From assembly GCA_018381235.1 (NCBI GenBank), contig JAGZSF010000010.1:124001-188000 (forward strand): a stretch of DNA of 64,000 bases, in the 5' to 3' direction. The notes under the pieces are model-generated. The model had not been told where the DNA came from, did no database searches, and saw nothing but the letters and a program-made list of their open reading frames with translations. Shown piece after piece: positions 55,619 to 64,000 of the stretch; position 1 is the first letter of the stretch; each line of letters begins with the position of its first letter. A program made the position numbers and the translations under genes. This stretch comes from Collinsella sp. GTDB lineage: Bacteria; Actinomycetota; Coriobacteriia; Coriobacteriales; Coriobacteriaceae.

Positions 55619-57394
55619 ATGGAGCAACTCATCGCCATCATCGAAAAGGGGCAGCCCTTTTTCAACGCGATCGCCCGCAACAAGTACCTCAAGGCGATCC
55701 GCGACGGTTTTATCTCCGTCATCCCCATCATCATCTTCTCGTCCATCTTCTGCCTGGTAGCCTCGGTTCCCAATATCTGGGGTTTCTACTGGCCCGATGA
55801 CATCAACAACGCCCTGTGGAAGTGCTACAACTACTCCATGGGCATCCTGGCCATCGCCTGTGCCGCCACCACGGCCAAGCACTTCGCCGACGCTCAGAAC
55901 CGCGATCTGCCCAAGAACAACCAGATCAACTTCATCTCGTGCATGTGCGCGGCCATCATCGGCTTCTTGCTCCTTTCGAGCGACACGATCGCCACGGACG
56001 CTGCCAGCGGCTTCAACACCACCTACCTTGGTTCCAAAGGCCTGCTGACCGCCTTTATCGCTGCGTTTGTGACCGGCATCATCTACAAGTTCTTCATTAA
56101 GCGCAACATCACCGTCAAGATGCCCGAGCAGGTTCCGCCCAACATCTCGCAGACCTTTAAGGACATCATCCCCTTCTCCGTCTGCATCACCGTCTTTTGG
56201 GTCTTTGACATCGCCTTCCGCGCTGCTTTTGGCTTCTGCTTTGCCCAGGGCGTCATCCAGGTGTTCCAGCCCCTGTTCACCGCTGCCGACGGCTACATCG
56301 GCCTCGCTGTGATCTACGGCGCTATGAGCCTGTTCTGGTTCGTCGGCGTCCACGGCCCCTCGATCGTCGAGCCCGCCATCGCCGCCGCCCTCGTTGCCAA
56401 CATGACCGACAACCTGGCTGCGTTCCAGGCCGGCCAGCACGCTTCCGCTGTCCTGACCCAGGGTGCCCAGTACTTCGTCGTCTGCATGGGCGGCACCGGC
56501 GCCACGCTCGTCCTGGTCTTTATGTTCTGCTTCCTGGCCAAGTCTCAGGAGATGCGCGCCGTCGGTAAGGCCGCCATCGTCCCCGTCTGCTTTGCCGTCA
56601 ACGAGCCGCTGCTGTTCGCCGCGCCCATCGTGCTCAACCCCGTCTTCTTTGTCCCGTTTGTCTTTGCCCCGATCGCCAACATCTGGATCCTCAAGATCTT
56701 TATCGACTTCTTGGGCATGAACGGCTTTATGTACACCCTGCCTTGGACCGTCCCCGGCCCCATCGGCACCATCATGGGCCTGGGCTTCCAGCCGCTCGCT
56801 TTTGTGATGCTCGCCCTTATCCTGGTCGTCGACTTCGTTCTGTACTACCCGTTCTTCCGTGCCTATGACGCCCAGAAGTGCGCCGAGGAGGCCGAGATCT
56901 CCCAGGAGGAGCTCGCCGCCAAGAACGCCGAGAAGGCCGCCAAGCTCAACGATGCCTTCCAGGGCAAGGCTGACGCCAAGAGCGTTGCCGCCGGCGCTGC
57001 TGCCGAGGCCGTGAAGGCCGACTCCCCCGCCGCTTCCGCAGCACCCGCTGCCGAGACAACGACCGCCAGCGACCTCAACGGCAAGCGCGTGCTCGTGCTC
57101 TGCCAGGGCGGCGGAACCTCGGGCCTGCTCGCCAACGCGCTGGCCAAGGCCGCCAAGGAGCGCGGCATTAACCTCGAGACCGCTGCCGAGGCCTATGGCA
57201 ACCACGTGGACATGCTCCCCGACTTTGACCTGGTCGTCCTGGCCCCGCAGGCCGCAAGCTACCTGGCCGACCTGCAGAAGGACTGTGAGCGCGTGGGCAA
57301 CAAGTGCGTCGCCTGCCGTGGCAAGCAGTACATCGAGCTCTCCCAGAACGGCGACAAGTCTCTCGCCTTCGTGAGTGAGCAACTTTCGAAGTAA
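55619..57394 (+). CDS. lacE: PTS lactose-family EIICB
   Basis: The 591-residue permease has an N-terminal EIIC domain of about ten helices (GVHGPSIVEP; FAVNEPLLFAAPIV), an Ala/Glu/Lys-rich linker (about 415-485) and a C-terminal EIIB domain with phosphorylated Cys in VLVLCQGGGTSGLLANAL. It imports lactose-type beta-galactosides as 6-phosphates. TTAGGAG lies 6 bases before the ATG. It is followed by lacG across a hairpin. Confidence 0.93.
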   Translation: MEQLIAIIEKGQPFFNAIARNKYLKAIRDGFISVIPIIIFSSIFCLVASVPNIWGFYWPDDINNALWKCYNYSMGILAIACAATTAKHFADAQNRDLPKNNQINFISCMCAAIIGFLLLSSDTIATDAASGFNTTYLGSKGLLTAFIAAFVTGIIYKFFIKRNITVKMPEQVPPNISQTFKDIIPFSVCITVFWVFDIAFRAAFGFCFAQGVIQVFQPLFTAADGYIGLAVIYGAMSLFWFVGVHGPSIVEPAIAAALVANMTDNLAAFQAGQHASAVLTQGAQYFVVCMGGTGATLVLVFMFCFLAKSQEMRAVGKAAIVPVCFAVNEPLLFAAPIVLNPVFFVPFVFAPIANIWILKIFIDFLGMNGFMYTLPWTVPGPIGTIMGLGFQPLAFVMLALILVVDFVLYYPFFRAYDAQKCAEEAEISQEELAAKNAEKAAKLNDAFQGKADAKSVAAGAAAEAVKADSPAASAAPAAETTTASDLNGKRVLVLCQGGGTSGLLANALAKAAKERGINLETAAEAYGNHVDMLPDFDLVVLAPQAASYLADLQKDCERVGNKCVACRGKQYIELSQNGDKSLAFVSEQLSK

Positions 57395-57403
57395 GTAACG
57401 CCC

Positions 57404-57438
57404 AGGGCCAGCCGACCATCCAAGACCGGCTGGCCCTT
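57404..57438 (+). terminator. Hairpin between lacE and lacG
   Basis: AGGGCCAGCCG and CGGCTGGCCCT form a stem 10 bases after lacE, followed only by TCGATTT. It probably trims or attenuates the transcript so that lacG is made at a different level. Confidence 0.6.
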
Positions 57439-57460
57439 CGATTTAGACGATTGGATCATC

Positions 57461-58900
57461 ATGTCCGTTAATCCTGCTAGCGTCACCAACCCGCCCGCGC
57501 AGTTTCCCGAGGACTTTGTCTTTGGCGGCGCCACCGCTGCCTACCAGGTAGAGGGCGAGACCCGCACTCACGGTAAGGGCAAGGTTGCCTGGGACGACTT
57601 TCTGGAGGCCCAGGGGCGCTTCTCCCCCGATCCCGCTTCGGACTTCTACAACCAGTACCCCGTCGACCTGGAGCTGTGCGAGGAGTTCGGCATCAACGGC
57701 ATTCGTCTCTCCATCGCCTGGAGCCGCATCTTCCCCAACGGCACCGGCGAAATCAACCCCGAGGGCGTCCAGTTCTACCACGATCTCTTCGCCGAGTGCC
57801 ACAAGCACCACGTTGAGCCGTTTGTCACGCTGCATCACTTCGATACGCCGCTTCCCCTCTTTGAGAAGGGCGACTTCCTCAACCGCGAGACCATCGACGC
57901 CTTTGTGGACTTTGCCACCTTCTGCTTTAAGGAGTACGCCGACCAGGTGACCTACTGGTTCACCTTTAACGAGATCTGGGCCGACGCCTCCAACACCTAC
58001 ATCGAGGGCACCTTCCCCGGTGGCGTCAAGGCGCATCTGGCCGAGGCCTTCCAGTGCGAGCACAACATGATGCTCGCCCACGCCAAGGCAGTACTGGCCT
58101 TCCACAACGGCGGTTTTAAGGGCAAGATCGGCGTCATTCAGTCGCTGGAGTTTAAGTATCCGCTCAACGAGAACGACCCCGCCGACATCAAAGCCGCCAA
58201 CAACGAGCACGTGCTGCAAAACCAGTTTTTGCTCGACGCCACCTTCCGCGGCGACTACGCACCCGACACCCTCGAGTGCGCCAACCGCCTGGCCGCCGTC
58301 TCGGGCGGCACCATCGAAATCCTGGACGAGGACCTCAAGATTATGCGCGAAGCCGCGCTTTACAACGACTACCTGGGCGTTAACAACTACCAGTGCCGCT
58401 TCTTGAAGGCTTACGATGGCGAGAACGACCTGCACCACAACGGCACGGGCGAAAAGGGCACCGGCCGCTGGCGCGTTAAGGGCATTGGCGAGCACGTGAA
58501 CAAACCCGGCATCCCTACCACCGACTGGGACTGGATCATCTATCCCGAGGGCCTGTTCGATCTGCTCGTCTACATTAAGCAGCGCTACCCCAACTACAAG
58601 CAGATCTTCATCACCGAAAACGGCATGGGCTACAAGGACCCCTACAAGGACGGTTTTGTGGACGACCAGCCGCGCATCGACTACATCGAGCAGCACCTGC
58701 GCTGGCTGCTTAAGGCCATGGAGGTGGGTGTCAACGTGGGCGGTTACTTCCTGTGGAGCCTGCAGGATCAGTTCTCCTGGACCAATGGCTACAACAAGCG
58801 TTACGGCTTCTTCTACGTTGACTTTGAAACCCAGAAGCGAACGCCCAAGGCAAGCGCATACTGGTACAAGCACGTAGCGCAGACCCGTCGTCTGGACTAG
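57461..58900 (+). CDS. lacG: 6-phospho-beta-galactosidase (GH1)
   Basis: The 479-residue enzyme has the acid/base Glu in TFNEIW, the nucleophile Glu in ITENGMG and, near the C-terminus, SWTNGYNKRYG, which holds the S-x6-K-x-Y phosphate-binding triad of 6-phospho-glycosidases. The Trp after that Ser points to galactosides rather than glucosides. It cuts imported lactose 6-phosphate into glucose and galactose 6-phosphate. It lies 66 bp after lacE, with no strong ribosome site, so coupling to lacE may matter. Confidence 0.92.
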   Translation: MSVNPASVTNPPAQFPEDFVFGGATAAYQVEGETRTHGKGKVAWDDFLEAQGRFSPDPASDFYNQYPVDLELCEEFGINGIRLSIAWSRIFPNGTGEINPEGVQFYHDLFAECHKHHVEPFVTLHHFDTPLPLFEKGDFLNRETIDAFVDFATFCFKEYADQVTYWFTFNEIWADASNTYIEGTFPGGVKAHLAEAFQCEHNMMLAHAKAVLAFHNGGFKGKIGVIQSLEFKYPLNENDPADIKAANNEHVLQNQFLLDATFRGDYAPDTLECANRLAAVSGGTIEILDEDLKIMREAALYNDYLGVNNYQCRFLKAYDGENDLHHNGTGEKGTGRWRVKGIGEHVNKPGIPTTDWDWIIYPEGLFDLLVYIKQRYPNYKQIFITENGMGYKDPYKDGFVDDQPRIDYIEQHLRWLLKAMEVGVNVGGYFLWSLQDQFSWTNGYNKRYGFFYVDFETQKRTPKASAYWYKHVAQTRRLD

Positions 58901-58961
58901 CGGCTTGCGACAAGCGGTTGGCGGAATTGCACCGCCCACATAACCTGTCCCCATTTCTCAG

Positions 58962-59010
58962 CCGGGGGCGGCACGTCACACGGCGCGCCGCCCCCGGTCT
59001 TTTTGTTTTT
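58962..59010 (+). terminator. Terminator of lacE-lacG
   Basis: CCGGGGGCGGC and GCCGCCCCCGG flank a GC-rich loop, followed by TCTTTTTGTTTTT. Confidence 0.9.
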
Positions 59011-59025
59011 GGGCTGGTCGGGAGC

Positions 59026-59174
59026 CGTTTGTCTCGATCTGTAACATCTAGCCGAGTTATTTGGTCCTAGCTGTTACAGATTGAGACGAACAGGATTGCT
59101 CTTTCCGAAGAATCTAAATCTGTAACACGTAGCCCGCTTTTGACCGTCTACCTGTTACAAATCGAGACAAACGG
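59026..59174. repeat. Double palindrome built from four TCTGTAACA units
   Basis: Unit A (59026-59046, CGTTTGTCTCGATCTGTAAC) pairs with unit B (59072-59091, TGTTACAGATTGAGACGAAC). Unit C (59116-59131) pairs with unit D (59148-59174), and A also pairs with D. The result is two hairpins that can refold into one long one. It lies between the lacG terminator and the 3' end of a lacI gene. Confidence 0.75.
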
Positions 59175-59182
59175 AGTAGGAC

Positions 59183-60211
59183 CTAACCCCGTATGTCCCT
59201 AACAGTCGAGCGTTCGACCAGCGTACTCGGCACATGAATCGCCTCGATAGACGAGCTCTCTCCAATCGCCGCCTCAAACGCAAGCTTACCGACACCGCGC
59301 AAATCAAATCGCAGCGTCGTCAGTCGATTGTGAGGAACAAGTCCCTCGAGTGCGTCGTCGATACCAACCACGCTCACGTCGTCGGGCACGGACAGGCCCG
59401 CGTTCTCGAGCGCGGCGATAACGCCCAGCGCCATCTGGTCATTTGCCGCAAGCACGGCAGTCGGCGCCTGCGACCCGCCGGCAAGCACCTCGGCCGCAAT
59501 CCGCTCGCCCATGGCGTACCCACTGTCCGCACTCCAATCGCCACGCAGCATCGGAGCGGCATCGACATGAGCACGACCCAGCGTATCGCGCCAACCGGCC
59601 TCACGAAAACGCGAGGAAATCGAGTTTTCCGGACCCGCCACAAACCGCATATTCGAGTGACCATGTTCCAGCAGATAATTGGTCAACAGCTCGCACGAAC
59701 CATACTGGTCGGAGTCGATCGTCGTGCAGCGCGGATGCGCATACATGGACAGGATGACCGTTCGCACTCCCGGCTGGGGAACAAACTCCTCAAAATCGGG
59801 AGCCATGCGGTTCATGTTGAGAATCATGCCGTCGACGGGTCGCTCGACCATGCGGCGCGAGGCATCGGCAAGTGTATAGGGCTTGTCGCCGCCCATCTCG
59901 ATCATAGTGACGGCAAAATCGTGCTCGCGCGCCGCTTGCATGATACCCTCGAGCGTCGCCAGGTTACCGACACGTGTGATGTTGTACATGCACAGGCCAA
60001 TAGAACGATACGACCCGCCGCGCAACGCCGCTCCAGCAAAATTGGGACGAAAGCCCAGCTCTTCCATGGCGGCCAGCACACGCTTGCACGTCTTTTCCGT
60101 CACGTTGGGCATACCGTTGACCACGCGAGACACAGTCTGGCGGCTCACGCCAGCGAGCGCCGCAACCTCTGCCGCGCTCGCCGAACGACCATTCCTTGTC
60201 TGCTGATCCAT
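59183..60211 (-). CDS. LacI-family regulator of the second GH1-PTS operon
   Basis: The 342-residue protein has the helix-turn-helix SAAEVAALAGVSRQTVSRVV and the same effector-domain layout as its two relatives (MYNITRVGNLATL, MNRMAPDFEEFVPQPG). A GTG three codons upstream (60220) has a better-spaced ribosome site (AGCAGG) and may be the real start. It is divergent from the GH1 gene, and three operators lie between them. Confidence 0.88.
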   Translation of the reverse strand: MDQQTRNGRSASAAEVAALAGVSRQTVSRVVNGMPNVTEKTCKRVLAAMEELGFRPNFAGAALRGGSYRSIGLCMYNITRVGNLATLEGIMQAAREHDFAVTMIEMGGDKPYTLADASRRMVERPVDGMILNMNRMAPDFEEFVPQPGVRTVILSMYAHPRCTTIDSDQYGSCELLTNYLLEHGHSNMRFVAGPENSISSRFREAGWRDTLGRAHVDAAPMLRGDWSADSGYAMGERIAAEVLAGGSQAPTAVLAANDQMALGVIAALENAGLSVPDDVSVVGIDDALEGLVPHNRLTTLRFDLRGVGKLAFEAAIGESSSIEAIHVPSTLVERSTVRDIRG

Positions 60212-60271
60212 GCCTTCCACGCTAACCTGCTTCCCAACTATTCCCCGCGCCCATGGCGCATCGTACATACA

Positions 60272-60441
60272 TTGATAACGTGCTCATGATACCCGAGCCA
60301 TATACCACAACATGAAAACTTCTGTCAATCAAAACCGCTTACCGAACAAATACAACCGTTCGCGGCTGTTTGAAGTTGTTTTGTTTCTATACATCCCAGC
60401 CGGATGTTAACGTGCTCATTGTCAAATGTTCACGTGCTCAT
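60272..60441. promoter_or_regulatory. Three operators in front of the second GH1 gene
   Basis: TTGATAACGTGCTCAT (60272-60287), ATGTTAACGTGCTCAT (60404-60419) and ATGTTCACGTGCTCAT (60426-60441). The last two are 22 bp apart in the same orientation. The variable half here is ATGAGCAC. Confidence 0.8.
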
Positions 60442-60526
60442 TTTGGTTCTAATCATTTTAAGATAGTGCTTATCGGGCTTTTTCACCGCTGAACGCTAAC
60501 CAGGGAGCCTCCTGAGCGCAAACGCA

Positions 60527-60538
60527 CAATATCGAACA
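60527..60538. promoter_or_regulatory. CAATATCGAACA motif before the second GH1 gene
   Basis: The 12-bp motif shared with 54213 and 40680, located 24 bases upstream of the start codon, close to the ribosome site. Confidence 0.5.
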
Positions 60539-60561
60539 GCGAGACGAGAGGGTGTATGCAT

Positions 60562-62004
60562 ATGTCTTTGCTAAACCGCGTACAGCAGCTGCCGAAGGGC
60601 TTTGTTTGGGGCGCCGCAACCGCCGCGTACCAAACGGAAGGTTCCACGAAGGTGGCAGGCAAGGGTAAGACCATGTGGGACGATTACCTTGTCGCCCAGG
60701 GTCGCTTTTTGCCCGACCCGGCCAGTGATTTCTACAACCGCTACGAGGAGGATATCCGCCTTTCTGCCGAGCATGGACTCAACGCCATTCGTGTGTCCAT
60801 CGCCTGGACCCGCATCTTCCCCAACGGCGACGATGCCGAACCCCTCGCCGAGGGCGTTAAGCACTACCACGAGCTGTTCGCCTGCTGCAAAAAGTATGGC
60901 GTCGAGCCCTATGTGTCCCTGCATCACTTTGACTCCCCCGCCGCCCTGTTCAACCAGGGCGACTGGCTCAACCGCAAGACCGTCGACGCCTATGTGCGCT
61001 ATGCCGAGTTCTGCTTCCGCGAGTTCCGCGAGGTCAAGAATTGGTTCACCATCAACGAGCTCATCAGCCTCTCGCACTCCCAATACATCCAAGGCAACTT
61101 CCCGCCCAACCATCACTTTGATGTGACGAGCGGCATCCAGAGCCAGCACAACGAGCTCGTTGCCCACGCCCGCGCCGTCAACCTGTATAAGGATCTTGAC
61201 GAGACCGAGCACCTGGGCGGACGCATTGGCATGGTCAACGTCCTGACGCCGGCATATCCTGCCACCGAGTCGCCCGCCGACCAGCACGCCGCCGACCTGT
61301 ACAACGCCTTCTACACCGACTTCATCATGGACGGCGCCTTCCTGGGTCACTACTCCGCGCGCACCCTCTCACTCATCAACGAGATTCTGCGTGCCAACAA
61401 CGCCACACTTACGGTTGAGGACAGCGACATGGAGGAGCTCGCCAAGGCGGCGCCCCGCAACGATATGTTCGGCCTCAACTACTATCAGTCGGCGTTTATC
61501 GCCGCCTACGATGGCGAGTCAACCAACAGCTTTAACGGCACCGGAGACAAGGGCACCTCGTGCTTTAAGTTTAAGGGCGTCGGGCAGCAGGTCGATATGC
61601 CGGGTATCCCCACCACCGACTGGGATTGGCTCATCTACCCGCAAGGCCTCTACGACACGCTCAAGCACATCAGCGCCACCTATCCCAACCTCCCCGTCAT
61701 CTATATCACCGAAAACGGCCTGGGCCACAAGGACCCCGAGCCCGACGCAAACGGCATCGTCGCCGATCCCGAGCGCATCGACTTTGTCGACCAGCACATG
61801 GAGAAGGTGCTCCAGGCGCGCGCCGAGGGCGTCGACGTCCAGGGCTACTTTATCTGGAGCCTGCAGGACCAGTTCTCGTGGGCCAATGGCTATAACAAGC
61901 GCTACGGCCTGTTCTACATCGACTTCGACACGCAAAAACGCTACATCAAGCAGTCGGCACTCTGGTACAAGGAGCTCGCCGACACTATGGCGGACGCGCA
62001 GTAG
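60562..62004 (+). CDS. 6-phospho-beta-glycosidase (GH1), second copy
   Basis: The 480-residue GH1 enzyme has TINELIS with the acid/base Glu, ITENGLG with the nucleophile, and SWANGYNKRYG, the phosphate-binding triad with the galactoside-type Trp. It is about 55-60 % similar by eye to lacG at 57461. The ATG at 60562 is 9 bases from AGAGGG; the ATG at 60556 is only 3 bases away and less likely. It is followed by a PTS IICB gene that is frameshifted, so the operon may be partly dead. Confidence 0.9.
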   Translation: MSLLNRVQQLPKGFVWGAATAAYQTEGSTKVAGKGKTMWDDYLVAQGRFLPDPASDFYNRYEEDIRLSAEHGLNAIRVSIAWTRIFPNGDDAEPLAEGVKHYHELFACCKKYGVEPYVSLHHFDSPAALFNQGDWLNRKTVDAYVRYAEFCFREFREVKNWFTINELISLSHSQYIQGNFPPNHHFDVTSGIQSQHNELVAHARAVNLYKDLDETEHLGGRIGMVNVLTPAYPATESPADQHAADLYNAFYTDFIMDGAFLGHYSARTLSLINEILRANNATLTVEDSDMEELAKAAPRNDMFGLNYYQSAFIAAYDGESTNSFNGTGDKGTSCFKFKGVGQQVDMPGIPTTDWDWLIYPQGLYDTLKHISATYPNLPVIYITENGLGHKDPEPDANGIVADPERIDFVDQHMEKVLQARAEGVDVQGYFIWSLQDQFSWANGYNKRYGLFYIDFDTQKRYIKQSALWYKELADTMADAQ

Positions 62005-62181
62005 CGCATCGCCTCGCTTTCCCCCGAGAAGGGAGCGGCCCTATGCGATACAAACCCAGCCGCCCCCCCTCTCTCCCCCTGGGACCGGCCCCGCCTGCAC
62101 CCGGGCTTTTAGCAAGCGGGAGACCATATAGGTTTTCAACGTCCATGCCATTAAGATTTCATGCAAAGAGGAGCGTGAACT

Positions 62182-63941
62182 ATGGAATCGATCGTTAAGT
62201 TCTTGGAGAAAGGTCAGCCGTACTTCGACAAGGTCTCTAAGAACATCTACCTTCAGGCCATTAAAGACGGCTTTTTGGCAGCAATGCCCATCATCCTGTC
62301 TTCTTCTGTCTTCCTGCTTATTTCGACCCTGCCGGGCGTTGTCGCCACGGTCGGCGGCTTTACGCTGCCCGACTGGTGGAACGTCGACGTCGTGAACTTC
62401 TGCAACAAGGTTTACAACTTCACGATGGGCGTCGTGGGCATCATGGTCGCCGGCACCACCGCAAGCGCGCTGACCGGCTCCAAGAACCGCCGCATGCCTG
62501 CCGGCAAGGCCATCAACGCCACGAGCACCATGGTCGCCGCCATGTGCGCTATGCTCATCTTGGCCGTTACCCAGACGAGTGCCAAGATCGACGGCGCCGA
62601 TGTCTCGGTGTTCTTTACCGACAACATGGGCACCAAGGGCCTGCTGAGCTCCTTTGTCGCCGCATTTGCCACGGTCAACATCTATGCCTTCTGCATTAAG
62701 CGAGACATCACCATCAAGCTGCCCAAAGAAGTCCCCGGCGCCATCGCCCAGAACTTCCGCGACATCTTCGCCTTCAGCTTCTCCATCCTGTTTGTCGCCG
62801 TCATCGACGTTATCTGCCGCACCTGCTTGGCCGTCCCGTTTGCCAACGTCATCTCCACGCTGGTGAGCCCGCTGTTCGCCGCTGCCGATTCCTACGCCGG
62901 CCTCGCCCTCATCTGGTTCATGATCCCTCTGTTCTGGTTCATGGGCATCCACGGCCCCTCGGTCGTTAAGCCTGCCCTCAACGCCGCGCTGTTTGGCAAC
63001 ATCACTACCAACCTCGCCACGCTGCAGGCCGGCGGTCACCCCGCCCTCGCCCTGACCGAAAACTTCGGTAACTACATCGGTGAACTCGGCGGCACCGGCG
63101 CCACGTTCATTGTCCCGATTATCTTCCTGCTCTTTATGCGCTCCAAGCAGCTCAAGGCCGTCGGCAAAGCCTCTGTCGTGCCCGTGATGTTCGCCGTCAA
63201 CGAGCCGCTGCTGTTCGCCGCGCCATCATCCTCAACCCGTACTTCCTGATCCCGTTCCTGTTTGCCCCCGTGGCCAACGTCCTCATTGGTAAGTTCTTCA
63301 TCGACTTTTTGGGCATGAACGGCTTTATCTATGCCATGCCGTGGGCACTCCCCGGACCGATCGGCACCTTCATCGACACCAACTTCCAGCCGATCTCTCT
63401 GGTCCTGGTTGTCGTCCTGCTGGTCGTTGACTTCTTGATCTACTACCCGTTCTGCAAGGCCTACGACAACGTCCTGTGCAAGCAGGAGGCCGAGACCCTG
63501 GCCGAAGAAGAGGCCGAGGAGACCAAGGCCGTCAAGACCGCTGCCGCCCCCGCCGTTGAGGCTCCTGTTGTCGAGACCGCTTCTGCCACTGAGGCCTCCG
63601 CAGCTCCGTCCGCCCTTAAGGGCAAGGATCTGAGGGTTCTGGTTCTGTGCGCTGGCGCCGGCACCTCTGCACTGCTCGCCAACGCGCTTAAGGAAGGCGC
63701 CGACGAGCTGGGCATCGACATTACCGCCAACGCCGGTGCCTACGGCAGCCACTACGCCATCATGGACCAGTACAACGTCATCGTCCTGGCTCCGCAGGTT
63801 CGCACCTATTACAACGAGATGAAGGCCGACACCGACCGCCTGGGCATCACGCTGCTGTCGCCCAAGGGCAAACAGTACATCGACCTCACTAAGGATCCCA
63901 AGGGTGCCGTCGCCTGGATCGAGGAAAACCTCAAGGCATAA
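62182..63941 (+). pseudogene. PTS lactose-family EIICB, second copy, frameshifted
   Basis: The first part (from ATG 62182, GAGGAG 8 bases upstream) encodes the EIIC domain as far as FAVNEPLLFAAP, then goes out of frame and stops at 63249. The rest of EIIC, the linker and EIIB with Cys in VLVLCAGAGTSALLANAL continue in another frame to 63941. Compared with lacE, one C is missing in GCGCC-ATC at about 63223 (lacE has GCGCCCATC). Everything else is intact, so the loss is recent, or a sequencing error. Confidence 0.88.
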
Positions 63942-64000
63942 GACGCTGACGCCACCTGCCGCTCGCAGACAAAAAATGGCCCATGCATCGATGCGTGATG

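Noticed and set aside
55550..57382. Long minus-strand open frame (about 610 codons) opposite lacE
   Set aside because: Antisense shadow caused by high GC at third positions; the plus-strand product is a clear PTS permease. The same applies to long frames opposite pflB, the amidohydrolase, lacG and the aminotransferase-like stretches opposite the ABC genes.

Overview
The window is bacterial, GC-rich (about 60 %) and densely coded, and it is almost entirely chromosomal metabolism. The gene set fits a gut Coriobacteriia, most likely Collinsella (inference from gene content, not a database match): mixed-acid fermentation with pyruvate formate-lyase, many sugar PTS loci each with its own LacI/DeoR regulator, an agmatine deiminase pathway, and membrane-bound LuxR regulators. 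No rRNA, tRNA, phage, transposase or CRISPR array was recognised.

Layout. (1) 1-10 kb, minus strand: 5' part of pflA, a DegV protein, a sucrose/fructan PTS locus (two GH32 enzymes, PTS EIIBC, LacI regulator with tandem operators), then a split pyruvate formate-lyase: a large subunit without its glycyl-radical domain (7744-9795) and a separate 83-residue glycyl-radical protein (7407-7658). (2) 10-15 kb, plus: MarR regulator translationally coupled to a heterodimeric ABC exporter. (3) 15-18 kb: DAHP synthase, a GNAT acetyltransferase, kinase remnants. (4) 18-33 kb: agmatine/polyamine region with two agmatine deiminases, two APC antiporters, putrescine carbamoyltransferase, three-part LuxR regulation (one copy frameshifted), an amidohydrolase, a MATE exporter and a DUF4143 ATPase. 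(5) 33-39 kb: a Nudix-Vsr fusion protein, a Bce-type ABC transporter, a 7TM-LuxR regulator. (6) 39-64 kb: galactose and lactose catabolism: class II ketose-bisphosphate aldolase, DeoR regulator, flavodiiron protein, GalR-like regulator with galK-galT, a second DUF4143 ATPase, lacA-lacB-lacX-lacC (lacC truncated), PTS lactose IIA, two LacI regulators, PTS IICB plus 6-phospho-beta-galactosidase, and a second GH1/PTS IICB pair in which the IICB gene is frameshifted.

How it works together. Lactose or galactosides enter by the Lac PTS, are cut by two GH1 enzymes carrying the phosphate-binding S-x6-K-x-Y signature, and galactose 6-phosphate goes through LacAB, LacC and an aldolase (tagatose route), while free galactose goes through GalK/GalT (Leloir). 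Pyruvate is then split by the two-piece PFL. Agmatine is exchanged for putrescine and yields carbamoyl phosphate. A 12-bp motif (CAATATCGAACA) recurs upstream of the aldolase, lactose IIA and second GH1 genes, suggesting one regulator ties these scattered lactose genes together.

The non-coding DNA is unusually structured. There are at least four families of long palindromic repeats, mostly in 3' or convergent gaps. One has compensatory base changes between copies and has replaced the 3' end of lacC. Two unrelated DUF4143 ATPase genes each carry exactly three upstream iterons with strict 23-bp and 33-bp periods. The features I consider most worth follow-up are the split PFL, the Nudix-Vsr fusion, the iteron-DUF4143 modules and the covarying hairpin family.
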